Positions 8,804 through 16,891 of a stretch of 64,000 bases of DNA are shown piece after piece. The stretch's first letter is position 1. The number at the start of each line of letters is the position of its first letter. The DNA lies in contig QUFC01000001.1 in assembly GCA_003478355.1 (NCBI GenBank), positions 62,001 to 126,000 of the forward strand, in the 5' to 3' direction. Both the position numbers and the translations under genes were made by a program. A model generated the notes under the pieces. That model was not told where the DNA came from. It did no database searches and saw only the letters and a list, made by a program, of their open reading frames with translations. The DNA is from Lachnospiraceae bacterium AM48-27BH. GTDB taxonomy: Bacteria; Bacillota; Clostridia; Lachnospirales; Lachnospiraceae.

Positions 8804-9445
8804 ATGAAGATTTATCTGATCCGCCATGGAAGACAGTGCAGTAAGCTGTGTAATGTGAACGTGGATTTATCCCAGGAGGGATTCCGGCAGGCGGCTCTGG
8901 TGGGAGAACGGCTGGTAAAGAAAAATATTGATAAGGTTTATTCCAGTGACTACCTCCGGGCAGTTCAGACAGCACAGGCAGCCAATCTGTACTGGAATGT
9001 GGAGCATGAGATCGATCCGGGGTTAAGGGAAATCAGCTTTGGCGACATGGAAGGACTGAGTGATAAAGTGATCGCGGAGCGTTTTGCGGATTTTAAGAAA
9101 GAACAGGCGAAAATGGAACAGGATCTGCCGTATCCAGGCGGTGAATCTGCAGGTGATGCGGTGAAGCGGGCATTTCCGGTATTGGAACGGATTGCAAAAG
9201 GACCGGAAAAGCAGGTGGTCGTAGTCAGCCATGGCTGTCTGATCCGCAGTCTTGTTGCCCATATTTTAGGAATCAATCTGGCGAAGCTTGGAATTTTCGG
9301 AAAAGGTATGGAAAACAGCAGTATTACGGAGCTGACTTATGACCCGGAGCTGGATCAGTTCCGGCTAGAACGGTTTAATGACTATGCTCATCTGGAGAAA
9401 TATCCGGAGCTTCTGCGGTCTGCGTGGGTGGATGCAGAAAATTGA
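8804..9445 (+). CDS. Histidine phosphatase family protein (phosphoglycerate mutase-like)
   Basis: A 213-residue member of histidine phosphatase branch 1. The catalytic motif LIRHG has His8 as the phospho-acceptor; SSDYLRAVQTA provides the second arginine, REISFGDMEG the acid, and VVSHGCLIR the second histidine. Substrates of this family range from phosphosugars to cobalamin and nucleotide precursors, so the substrate is unknown. AGGAGG precedes the ATG. The stop codon TGA (9443-9445) lies at the start of the dispersed repeat at 9442, so the insertion sits directly on the gene end. Confidence 0.88.
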   Translation: MKIYLIRHGRQCSKLCNVNVDLSQEGFRQAALVGERLVKKNIDKVYSSDYLRAVQTAQAANLYWNVEHEIDPGLREISFGDMEGLSDKVIAERFADFKKEQAKMEQDLPYPGGESAGDAVKRAFPVLERIAKGPEKQVVVVSHGCLIRSLVAHILGINLAKLGIFGKGMENSSITELTYDPELDQFRLERFNDYAHLEKYPELLRSAWVDAEN

Positions 9446-9603
9446 ACGCAGATAAGCATTCCCCCGCTTCAAGTGCGCGGAGCACTAAGCGGCGGTGAGG
9501 GGGGATGCTTCTGTCAGTGGGAGCTTTCAGCTCCCACTGACAGATCGCGAAGCGACTGCGTTCATGAGCAAGTAGCGAAGCGGATTGCGAATGTCCGCTT
9601 TAC
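9442..9603. repeat. Dispersed multi-hairpin element, family A, copy 1 (full)
   Basis: 162 bp nearly identical to 12130-12293. Visible pairings: an outer arm of GAACGCAG facing CTGCGTTC; AAGCATTCCCCC facing GGGGGGATGCTT, enclosing the small GTGC-GCGGA-GCAC hairpin; a perfect 15-bp arm CTGTCAGTGGGAGCT/AGCTCCCACTGACAG with a TTC loop; and a last hairpin AGCGGA...TCCGCT. A folded RNA or a cruciform-prone DNA element is implied. No ORF is present. It fills most of the 192-bp gap between the phosphatase and methyltransferase genes. Confidence 0.9.
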
Positions 9604-9637
9604 CAGTGAATCATAAATAAAAAAGACGGGAAGAATC

Positions 9638-10795
9638 ATGGAGAGAATCAAAGATTTTTTAGATGAACAGCTGGGACAGATCATTCTCAGCAATTCCCGC
9701 AGAAAGGAAGAGGTCTCCAAGGTTCGTGTGAGACCTCTTCTTCTGCAGGGAAAACTGGTGTTTCAGGTAGAAGAGTTCCGTGGAAAACAGGCATTTCACC
9801 AGAATCTGATGAAGGATGAAGCATATGAGTATCTTCAGAATGCTATGAGCGATACCTTCCGTCAGATGGAACTGGCATCAGCGAAGGGCTCAGCCCAGAT
9901 ACTGGTCAGCAAGAATGGAAAAATGACAGTGAAAGTGAAAAAGAACCGTCCGGTGAAGGGTCAGGCAAAGATCCAGGCCCCTTCTACATTGTTAGATCAC
10001 AACAGGAAGAAGAAGTACGTGCTGGAAGAGGGAAAGCCGATACCGTTTTTACAGGATTTAGGAGTTATGACGGCCGATGGCAGGATCGTGCATTCCCGCT
10101 ATGATAAGTTCCGCCAGATCAATCGGTTCTTGGAGTTTGTGCAGGATATCCTGCCGAAGCTGCCAAAGGGGCGGGAGATCAATATCATTGATTTTGGCTG
10201 TGGGAAATCTTATCTGACTTTTGCGATGTATTACTATCTGAAGGAACTGAACGGATTTGATATTCGTGTGATCGGACTGGATTTAAAACAGGATGTGATC
10301 GATCACTGCAACCAGCTGGCGAGAAAATATGGGTTTGAGAAGCTGGCCTTTTATCATGGAGATATCGCTTCCTACGAGGGAGTAGATCAGGTGGATATGG
10401 TAGTGACTCTCCATGCCTGTGATACGGCTACTGATTATGCCCTGGCAAAGGCAGTCCGCTGGAATGCGTCGGTGATTTTGTCGGTTCCGTGCTGTCAGCA
10501 CGAACTGAACCGTCAGATGAAAAATGATATGTTAGAGCCGGTGCTGCAGTATGGTCTTTTGAAGGAACGGATGGCAGCCCTTTATACCGATGGGATTCGT
10601 GCGGAGATTCTGGAAAATCATGGGTACCGCACTCAGATTCTGGAATTTATCGACATGGAACATACACCGAAAAATGTGCTGATCCGGGCGGTAAAAGAAG
10701 GAAAAGGCAAGAAAAACGGAAAAAAATTGCAGGAAATGATGGATTTCCTGCATGTGGAGAATACGCTGGCAAAAGAGATCGGTATTCAGATGTAA
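9638..10795 (+). CDS. Class I SAM-dependent methyltransferase, METTL25/RRNAD1-like
   Basis: A 385-residue protein. The methyltransferase core begins near residue 180 with motif I DFGCGKSYL (D185-S191) and continues with IGLDLK. Two further motifs, HACD (H259-D262) and VPCCQHEL (V283-L290), are typical of the Methyltransf_32 group that includes eukaryotic METTL25/RRNAD1-type proteins. Residues 1-170 are a separate basic domain (KVKKNRPVKGQAK), possibly RNA-binding. Substrate unknown; an RNA target is inference. It is flanked by a family A repeat upstream and convergent tmcAL downstream. Confidence 0.8.
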   Translation: MERIKDFLDEQLGQIILSNSRRKEEVSKVRVRPLLLQGKLVFQVEEFRGKQAFHQNLMKDEAYEYLQNAMSDTFRQMELASAKGSAQILVSKNGKMTVKVKKNRPVKGQAKIQAPSTLLDHNRKKKYVLEEGKPIPFLQDLGVMTADGRIVHSRYDKFRQINRFLEFVQDILPKLPKGREINIIDFGCGKSYLTFAMYYYLKELNGFDIRVIGLDLKQDVIDHCNQLARKYGFEKLAFYHGDIASYEGVDQVDMVVTLHACDTATDYALAKAVRWNASVILSVPCCQHELNRQMKNDMLEPVLQYGLLKERMAALYTDGIRAEILENHGYRTQILEFIDMEHTPKNVLIRAVKEGKGKKNGKKLQEMMDFLHVENTLAKEIGIQM

Positions 10796-10836
10796 ATGGT
10801 CCTGGGCATAGAAAACAGACAAGTGATCCGGCAGAT

Positions 10837-12107
10837 CTACCGGATGATAACAGAATGGGTGTATTCATTGGGCAGTGCCTGTCCGGTTTTGGCCTGGTAA
10901 ACGGCCTGGTACAGATGGGAGCAATACAGATCCTTTTGAAAATCTGAAAATGTGTGTTCCGATAACATTTTAGAGGCATCGGCTGTCTTGGTGATCAAAG
11001 GCAGTGCGGATGCCTTTTTGATTGCTCCCAATAATGGGGCGGATTCCCGACGGAAACCAAGAATCCGGACATAGGATACATATCCATTCGTCTTTCTGCG
11101 TACAGCATCGGCTTCGGTCATATCTAATAAAATATGGAAAAGACTGCGGCTGATACGGGTGTAGGTGTACTGTCTGGTCTTTAAATTCTGAATCCGGCTG
11201 AAAATCAGAGAAAAATCCAGGATCTGTCTGCTGATCCGTTTTGCCAGTTCCGGAGACACATCCAGAAACGTTTCCAGAGGTGTTCTCTGACGGTCCAATT
11301 CCAAAAAACGGAAGGATAAAAGCGCAGAGAAATCATCTGCGGTCAGCGGAAGCCTGGTACGGGCCAGATTTAAGGCTGCCGGAGGTATCTGGGAGGCCAG
11401 AAGCAGGTTGGATTCTTTGAAATCATCAACTGTCCGGTTTTCCAGCACCGCCCGGATCGCAGTGGCTGAGGCCATAGGCTGATCGGAGGAGATGACAGCT
11501 TCGTGATAACCGCTCCCCATCCGTTTGATCGTAACGGGCGTGACTGGGCTGTTCTGCTTTTTAATGGCTTTTAAATATTCAATTCCCAGGGTGTTATTTG
11601 GCTGGCTTAAAAGTTCCGGGTCAGTTTTGGGGCTGCAGAAAGAGAAAGCAGCAGCTCTTGCCTGGGGGAAAGGATATCCATCTTTTAAATGTTGGCGAAG
11701 TACCTGCTGGTATTCTTCTGATTCTTCTGCAAGAAGATCAGCCACAGATGAAGCTCCTCCAGATTTCCGGATTCGCTGCCAAAGCAAAGGTGACTGACCA
11801 CACCCAGCGCGTCCAATAACGCCACGCCGCAGGATGCGAAGTCTTCGGCACTGCTGGAGGCAAAGATGGGAGGAAGTTCCACTACCAGATCGGCTCCGGA
11901 TTCCAGTGCCATAGCGGTGCGGGTATATTTATCAAAGACAGCAGGGCCGCCACGCTGCACAAAATCACCACTGATGGCTGCAATACAATAATTCGCCCCA
12001 GACAGCTCCCGGGCTTTTTTTAACTGATATGCATGTCCGTTGTGGAAGGGGTTATACTCTGCAATGACACCAACTGCACGTATAGGGGTATCTGACTGAT
12101 GTTTCAT
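10837..12107 (-). CDS. tmcAL: tRNA(Met) cytidine acetate ligase, interrupted by one frameshift
   Basis: TmcAL (former YlbM/DUF795) uses acetate and ATP to make N4-acetylcytidine in the elongator tRNA-Met anticodon. The N-terminus has the nucleotidyltransferase signature EYNPFHNGH (H22-x-x-H25) and SGDFVQRGGP. Near 11747 the frame breaks: upstream it reads SGNLEEL, and the homologous continuation VADLLAEESEEYQ is in the next frame down to the stop at 10837. One added base gives exactly 424 codons (423 aa), the normal length. Most likely a sequence error rather than a dead gene. A family A repeat lies about 20 bp upstream of the start. Confidence 0.85.
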
Positions 12108-12129
12108 GAAAATATCTCCTCAGGATTTC

Positions 12130-12293
12130 TTGAACGCAGATAAGCATTCCCCCGCTTCAAGTGCGCGGAGCACTAAGCGGCGGGTGAGGGGGGATGCGTT
12201 CTGTCAGTGAGAGTTGAAAGCTCCCACTGACATATCGCGAAGTGACTGCGTTCATGAGCAAGTAGCGAAGCGGATTGCGAATGTCCGCTTTAC
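12130..12293. repeat. Dispersed multi-hairpin element, family A, copy 2 (full)
   Basis: 164 bp, nearly identical to copy 1 in the same orientation. Differences concentrate in the long central arm (GTGAGAGTTGAAAGCTCCCAC here), where one strand changed without its partner, so the stem is weakened, and in one extra G after GGGATGC. It occupies most of the 382-bp gap between the tmcAL start (minus) and pduL (plus). The remaining 12294-12393 is A/T-rich, with a possible minus-strand -10 (ATTATA) for tmcAL and no ORF. Confidence 0.9.
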
Positions 12294-12393
12294 AAACAGT
12301 TACACAAAGCAACTGATAATGAAAGATTATAACACAGACGGACAGAAAAAATAATTGTTTTACAAAAAATGCAAAGGAATTTCCAGACACTAC

Positions 12394-12422
12394 TTGAAAA
12401 AAAATGCCGAACATCCTAAAAT
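12394..12422 (+). promoter_or_regulatory. Promoter of pduL-ackA
   Basis: TTGAAA (12394-12399), a 17-bp spacer and TAAAAT (12417-12422). The leader to the pduL start is about 60 bp and carries AAGAGGAGAG. Confidence 0.65.
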
Positions 12423-12489
12423 AAGGATAGAATCACAACGTATGTGTTGATTTAGATTTTATGAAAAAGAAAGAGGAGAGATTAACGGT

Positions 12490-13059
12490 ATGAAATTCAT
12501 TGTTGAAACCAGTGCACGTCACGTACATGTTACTCAGGAAGATTTAGAGACATTATTTGGTAAAGGGTATGTGTTAACAAAGAAGAAAGATTTATCCCAG
12601 CCAGGTCAGTATGCATGTGAGGAAAGAGTTACTGTTGTTGGTTCCAAGAAGGAATTAGCAGGCGTATCCATCCTTGGACCATGCAGAAAAGCAACTCAGG
12701 TTGAACTTTCTTTAACAGATGCACGTTCCATCGGTGTTGCAGCTCCAATCAGAGAGTCTGGCGATATCGCAGGCAGTGGCGCTTGCAAACTGGTTGGACC
12801 ATGCGGCGAAGTTGAGTTAAAAGAGGGCGTGATCGCAGCAAAACGTCATATCCATGCAACTACAAAAGATGCAGAGGCTCTGGGCGTAACCAACGGTGAG
12901 ATCGTATCTGTAAAGGTAGATACTGAGGGCAGAAGCCTGGTATTCGGTGATGTTGTTGTTCGTGTAAGCGATTCTTACGCATTAGCAATGCATATCGATA
13001 CAGATGAGTCCAACGCAGCAGGCTGCGGCAGAGAAGTTTACGGCGAGATCGTAAAATAA
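12490..13059 (+). CDS. pduL: Phosphotransacylase PduL-type (phosphate acetyl/propanoyltransferase)
   Basis: A 189-residue PduL-family enzyme, which interconverts acyl-CoA plus phosphate and acyl-phosphate plus CoA, unrelated in fold to Pta. Two histidine clusters that bind zinc in the family are present: SARHVHV (H11, H13) and KRHIH (H120, H122). There is no N-terminal encapsulation peptide and no microcompartment gene nearby, so it is likely cytosolic. It lies 49 bp before ackA. Together they should convert acetyl-CoA to acetate with ATP formation. Codon use looks like that of a strongly expressed gene. Confidence 0.92.
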   Translation: MKFIVETSARHVHVTQEDLETLFGKGYVLTKKKDLSQPGQYACEERVTVVGSKKELAGVSILGPCRKATQVELSLTDARSIGVAAPIRESGDIAGSGACKLVGPCGEVELKEGVIAAKRHIHATTKDAEALGVTNGEIVSVKVDTEGRSLVFGDVVVRVSDSYALAMHIDTDESNAAGCGREVYGEIVK

Positions 13060-13108
13060 TCATAACGATTACAAACCGTCATAACTGTAACAAAAAAGGA
13101 GAAACAAA

Positions 13109-14305
13109 ATGAACATTTTAGTAGTTAACTGCGGAAGCTCTTCCTTAAAGTACCAGTTGATCAACATGGACGATGAGAGCGTTATTGCAAAAGGTTTATG
13201 CGAGAGAATTGGTATTGATGGTTCCAAGCTGACTCATCAGCCTGCAGGCAAAGATAAATATGTAGTAGAGCACGAGATGCCAGACCATACCGTAGCGATC
13301 AAGCTGGTTATGGATGCACTGGTTGACCCAGAGCATGGCGTGATCAAGAGCACCGACGAGATCGCTGCTGTTGGACATCGTGTACTGCATGCTGGTACTG
13401 TTTACAGCGATTCCATCATTGTGAACGAGGACGTTAAGAGAGTAATCCGTGAGTGCTTCGACTTAGGACCTCTGCACAACCCGGCAAACTTAATGGGTAT
13501 CGAGGCTTGTGAGAAGGCTATGCCAGGCAAGCCAAACGTAGCAGTATGGGACACCGGATTTGGTATGAAGATGCCAGAAAAAGCATATCTGTACGCAATT
13601 CCACATGAGTACTATGAGAAATACAGCATCCGCAGATACGGCTTCCATGGCACCAGCCATATGTTCGTATCCGGCGAGGCTATCAAGTTCGGCAACTTAG
13701 ATCCAGAGAACGCAAAGGTGATCGTTTGCCACTTAGGCAACGGCGCAAGCGTTTCTGCTTCTATCGGTGGCAAGTGTGTAGATACCAGCATGGGTCTGAC
13801 TCCTCTTGAGGGTCTGATCATGGGAACCAGAAGTGGTGACATTGATCCGGCTGTTGTTCAGTTCATCTGCAACAAAGAGGGCAAGGATGTAAACGAGGTT
13901 CTGAATATCCTGAACAAGAAATCTGGTGTTTACGGCATGAGCGGCGGTGTTTCCAGCGACTTCCGTGATATCGAGGCAGCAGCAAAATCCGGTAATCATC
14001 TGGCAGAGGTTGCATTGGATGCATTCCGCTACCGTGTAGCAAAATACATTGGTGCTTACACTGCAGCTATGAACGGTGTTGATGCAATCGCATTTACCGC
14101 TGGTGTTGGTGAGAATGATAAGGCAACCAGAAAAGCGATCTGTGAGTACTTAGGTTTCCTGGGTGTAAAGATCGACGATCAGGCAAACGATGTAAGAGGA
14201 AAGAACGCAGTAATTTCTGCAGCAGATTCCAAGGTAAAAGTTATGCTGATCCCAACCAACGAAGAGTTAGCAATCGCAAGAGATACTCTGGCTCTGGTGA
14301 AATAA
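13109..14305 (+). CDS. ackA: Acetate kinase
   Basis: A 398-residue ASKHA-fold kinase that makes acetate and ATP from acetyl phosphate. It has NCGSSSLKYQL at the N-terminus, RRYGFHGTSH, HLGNGAS, TPLEGLIMGTRSGDIDP and the C-terminal FTAGVGEN, all in the expected order, at the usual family length. AAAAAGGAG precedes the ATG. It is co-directional with pduL upstream, which supplies acetyl phosphate. No terminator was seen in the 35 bp before the yceD promoter. Confidence 0.98.
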   Translation: MNILVVNCGSSSLKYQLINMDDESVIAKGLCERIGIDGSKLTHQPAGKDKYVVEHEMPDHTVAIKLVMDALVDPEHGVIKSTDEIAAVGHRVLHAGTVYSDSIIVNEDVKRVIRECFDLGPLHNPANLMGIEACEKAMPGKPNVAVWDTGFGMKMPEKAYLYAIPHEYYEKYSIRRYGFHGTSHMFVSGEAIKFGNLDPENAKVIVCHLGNGASVSASIGGKCVDTSMGLTPLEGLIMGTRSGDIDPAVVQFICNKEGKDVNEVLNILNKKSGVYGMSGGVSSDFRDIEAAAKSGNHLAEVALDAFRYRVAKYIGAYTAAMNGVDAIAFTAGVGENDKATRKAICEYLGFLGVKIDDQANDVRGKNAVISAADSKVKVMLIPTNEELAIARDTLALVK

Positions 14306-14340
14306 TCGATTCTGAAAATAAAACTTTTAGAAAAATTTGG

Positions 14341-14379
14341 TTGACAAATGTACGCACCTATGTATAATATCATAGGTGC
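14341..14379 (+). promoter_or_regulatory. yceD-rpmF promoter enclosed in a perfect 12-bp palindrome
   Basis: TTGACA (14341-14346), a 16-bp spacer and TATAAT (14363-14368). The -10 box lies in the 8-nt centre (TATAATAT) of a perfect inverted repeat: TACGCACCTATG (14351-14362) and CATAGGTGCGTA (14371-14382). The symmetry around the -10 is what an operator for a dimeric repressor would look like; the regulator is unknown. The +1 would fall near 14375, so the RNA could not form the full hairpin. Confidence 0.75.
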
Positions 14380-14395
14380 GTATTGGAGAATCAAT

Positions 14396-14923
14396 ATGCT
14401 CATAAGTCTAACAGAGTTGTTTACCAGAGAGGGAAAAACAAACGATTATGCAGTAGAATTGGACTGCAGGGAATTTCAGATTCCGCAAGGCATCTGCCCT
14501 GTAAGCGATTCAAAGCCTGTTGCCCTTCATATTGAGAATGTGGGAGACCGGACATTGGTTTTAAGTGGAGAAGCAGAATTTACGCTGATGATTCCATGTG
14601 ACCGTTGCCTGGAACCGGTAGAAGTACCGTTTCAGCTGTCTATTGAACGCACTCTGGATATGAACCTGACAGACGAGGAGCGTATCGCCAATCTGGACGA
14701 GCAGCCATACTTGCAAGGTTATAATCTGGATGTTGACCAGTTGGTTCGCGACGAATTGTTGTTGAACTTACCTATGAAAGTCCTGTGCGATGAAGATTGC
14801 AAAGGGATTTGTAATAGATGTGGGGCGAATCTCAATCATGAGACATGCGACTGCGATAGGAGTTCGCTAGACCCAAGAATGTCTGTTATCCAGGATATTT
14901 TTAAACAGTTTAAGGAGGTGTAA
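14396..14923 (+). CDS. YceD family protein (DUF177)
   Basis: A 175-residue DUF177/YceD protein, a family almost always encoded directly before rpmF and implicated in 23S rRNA metabolism or assembly of the large ribosomal subunit. It contains the conserved CDRCLEPVEVPF stretch and a C-terminal cysteine set (CDEDCKGICNRCG...CDCD) suggesting metal binding. The ATG at 14396 follows TTGGAGAA; an upstream in-frame ATG at 14348 lies inside the promoter and is rejected. rpmF starts 2 bp after the stop. Confidence 0.88.
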   Translation: MLISLTELFTREGKTNDYAVELDCREFQIPQGICPVSDSKPVALHIENVGDRTLVLSGEAEFTLMIPCDRCLEPVEVPFQLSIERTLDMNLTDEERIANLDEQPYLQGYNLDVDQLVRDELLLNLPMKVLCDEDCKGICNRCGANLNHETCDCDRSSLDPRMSVIQDIFKQFKEV

Positions 14924-14925
14924 CC

Positions 14926-15108
14926 ATGTCTATCTGTCCAAAGAATAAATCTTCAAAAGCAAGAAGAGATAAACGTAGAGCAAACTGGAAGATGAGCGCT
15001 ATGAACTTAGTAAAGTGCAGCAAGTGCGGTGCTTTAATGATGCCTCATAGAGTTTGCAAAGCTTGCGGATCTTATAACAAAAAAGAGATTGTTAGCGTAG
15101 AGAACTAA
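14926..15108 (+). CDS. rpmF: 50S ribosomal protein L32
   Basis: A 60-residue basic protein with the L32 start MSICPKNKSSKARRDKRR and a four-cysteine zinc ribbon (CSKCG...CKACG). TAAGGAGGTG overlaps the yceD stop, so the two genes are translationally close. A terminator follows at 15122. Confidence 0.97.
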   Translation: MSICPKNKSSKARRDKRRANWKMSAMNLVKCSKCGALMMPHRVCKACGSYNKKEIVSVEN

Positions 15109-15121
15109 TCATAAAGAAAAC

Positions 15122-15147
15122 GCCTCGATGGATCATGGGGCATTTTT
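15122..15147 (+). terminator. Terminator after rpmF
   Basis: GCCTCGATG faces CATGGGGC with a single-base bulge, followed by ATTTTTG. It includes G-T pairs, so it is moderate in strength. Confidence 0.55.
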
Positions 15148-15208
15148 GATCTTAAAAAGCCGTAGAGTGTGTTCGCGGAGTACATGAAAATAAGCAGGGG
15201 GAATATCA

Positions 15209-16891
15209 TTGAGATATCAAAAGCTTGATCAGATCCTGTTGGAGATGGGGCTGGTAGATGAGAACATTCTGGGTAAAGCGAAGGAACTTCAGAGAGAGTC
15301 TGGCGGACAGCTTGATGAGGTTCTGATCAGAATGAAACAGATTACTGAGGGACAGGCGTTGACAGCGCGTCAGAAACAGCTGGGACTTTCCGTCTGGGAT
15401 CTTTCCGATGTAGATCCGGAGCCAGAATTGTCCGCCTTGATTCCGGAACGTCTGGCAAAGCGGCTGGGTGCAGTCCCGGTAAGGAAAAAAGACGGTATCC
15501 TGTATGTCGCAATAAAAAATCCGGCAGATTTTATGGCGCTTGAAGAATTAAAGGCAGCAGCCCGGTGCGAAGTGATTCCGGGATTAGCTGCCTTTCATCA
15601 TATTGATTATCAAATCCAGAAGCTATATGGAGTGGAAGGAGTTAAACGTGCCATTGAAGACATGGAGCGCCGTAGTTTGACACAGAAAGAGAAAAACGAG
15701 ATTCCAAAGGAGCAGGAACAAAGAGAAATGGCTCCAGCCATCCGCCTGGTCAATTCGATTCTGGAACGTGCAGCCTTGGAACAGGCCAGCGATATTCATT
15801 TAGAGCCTCAAGAGGATCAGATGACAGTAAGAATGAGAATCGATGGAATCCTGCATCCGGTTCTTGCAGTTCCGTCTTCTATGCGGGCAGCTGTCATTGC
15901 CCGCATTAAGGTAATGGCAGGAATGAATATCACGGAACACCGGCTTCCACAGGACGGCCGGGTGACGGCCACAGTTGCCGGAATGGAGATCGATTTAAGA
16001 GTTTCCGTGATTCCTGTGCTGTTAGGAGAAAAGGCAGTGCTGCGTCTGCTAAATCAGACATCTGGAAAGATGAACAGCCAGACGATTGGATTGACAGAAC
16101 GTAATAAGACCCGTTATGAGACTCTTTTGAAAGAACACAGCGGAGTGATCCTGATGGCGGGACCGACAGGAAGCGGTAAGACAACGACACTTTACACGAT
16201 GATCCAGGAGTTGAATACAGAAGAAGTCAATCTGGTTTCGCTGGAAGACCCGGTGGAGTACTATATCAAAGGTGTGAACCAGATTCCGATCCGGAAGGAA
16301 ATTGGACTGACCTTTGCGGAAACGTTGCGGGCTGTATTGAGACAGGATCCGGATATTGTGGCAGTTGGTGAGATACGTGACGCAGAGACAGCAGAAATTA
16401 CCATGCGTGCTGCCATAACGGGACATCTGGTGCTGACGACTGTTCATACCAATGATGCAGTTATGACGATCAACCGTCTTCGGGATGCAGGTGTTGCCCC
16501 GTTTTTGATAGCAGATGCTCTAAAGGGTGTGGTATCCCAGCGGCTGGTGCGGAAAATTTGCCCAGACTGCAGGGAAGCGTATGTTCCGACGGAAGAGGAA
16601 AGACGTCTCGTGGGAGCAGAAAAGGGGCAGATGTTATACCGTGGAAAGGGCTGTCCCCATTGTTTCGGCACTGGATATCGCGGAAGAACGGGAATTTATG
16701 AGATCCTCTTTATGAACCAGAAGGGAAGAAAAGCTGTCCTGGAAGGTGCGGCGAGAGATGAACTCCTGGAGACTCTGAAGGATGAAGATTATCAGTCAAT
16801 GGAAGACAATTGCAAAGAGTTGATCCGGATGGGGACCACTACGGTAGAAGAAGGAGTCCGGGTGATCCTTGAGATGGGGAGGAAAGGATGA
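15209..16891 (+). CDS. Pilus assembly/type II secretion ATPase (PilB/GspE-like)
   Basis: A 560-residue hexameric ATPase that drives pilin polymerisation. Residues 1-150 are the MshEN-type N-terminal domain; the RecA-like core has Walker A GPTGSGKT (318-325), the Asp-box region LEDPVEY, Walker B RQDPDIVAVGEIRD and the His box TGHLVLTTVHTND. A CxxC pair set (C451/C454 and C482/C485) forms the zinc-binding insert of PilB/GspE ATPases. The TTG start follows AGCAGGGGGAA. It opens a set of six pilus-assembly genes; the platform gene overlaps its stop. Confidence 0.93.
   Translation: MRYQKLDQILLEMGLVDENILGKAKELQRESGGQLDEVLIRMKQITEGQALTARQKQLGLSVWDLSDVDPEPELSALIPERLAKRLGAVPVRKKDGILYVAIKNPADFMALEELKAAARCEVIPGLAAFHHIDYQIQKLYGVEGVKRAIEDMERRSLTQKEKNEIPKEQEQREMAPAIRLVNSILERAALEQASDIHLEPQEDQMTVRMRIDGILHPVLAVPSSMRAAVIARIKVMAGMNITEHRLPQDGRVTATVAGMEIDLRVSVIPVLLGEKAVLRLLNQTSGKMNSQTIGLTERNKTRYETLLKEHSGVILMAGPTGSGKTTTLYTMIQELNTEEVNLVSLEDPVEYYIKGVNQIPIRKEIGLTFAETLRAVLRQDPDIVAVGEIRDAETAEITMRAAITGHLVLTTVHTNDAVMTINRLRDAGVAPFLIADALKGVVSQRLVRKICPDCREAYVPTEEERRLVGAEKGQMLYRGKGCPHCFGTGYRGRTGIYEILFMNQKGRKAVLEGAARDELLETLKDEDYQSMEDNCKELIRMGTTTVEEGVRVILEMGRKG

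Noticed and set aside
7777..8925. Long minus-strand open frame inside the UPF0210 gene
   Set aside because: Low-complexity Ser/Ala/Arg translation antisense to a clearly conserved gene; a shadow frame. The same applies to 28317-28925 in ilvA and 42025-42684 in ftsK.
9442..12293. The repeated elements as a CRISPR array
   Set aside because: Copies are about 160 bp, kilobases apart, without regular spacers, and no cas genes are present.
14348..14395. Upstream ATG for yceD
   Set aside because: It lies inside the -35/-10 region and would not be transcribed.
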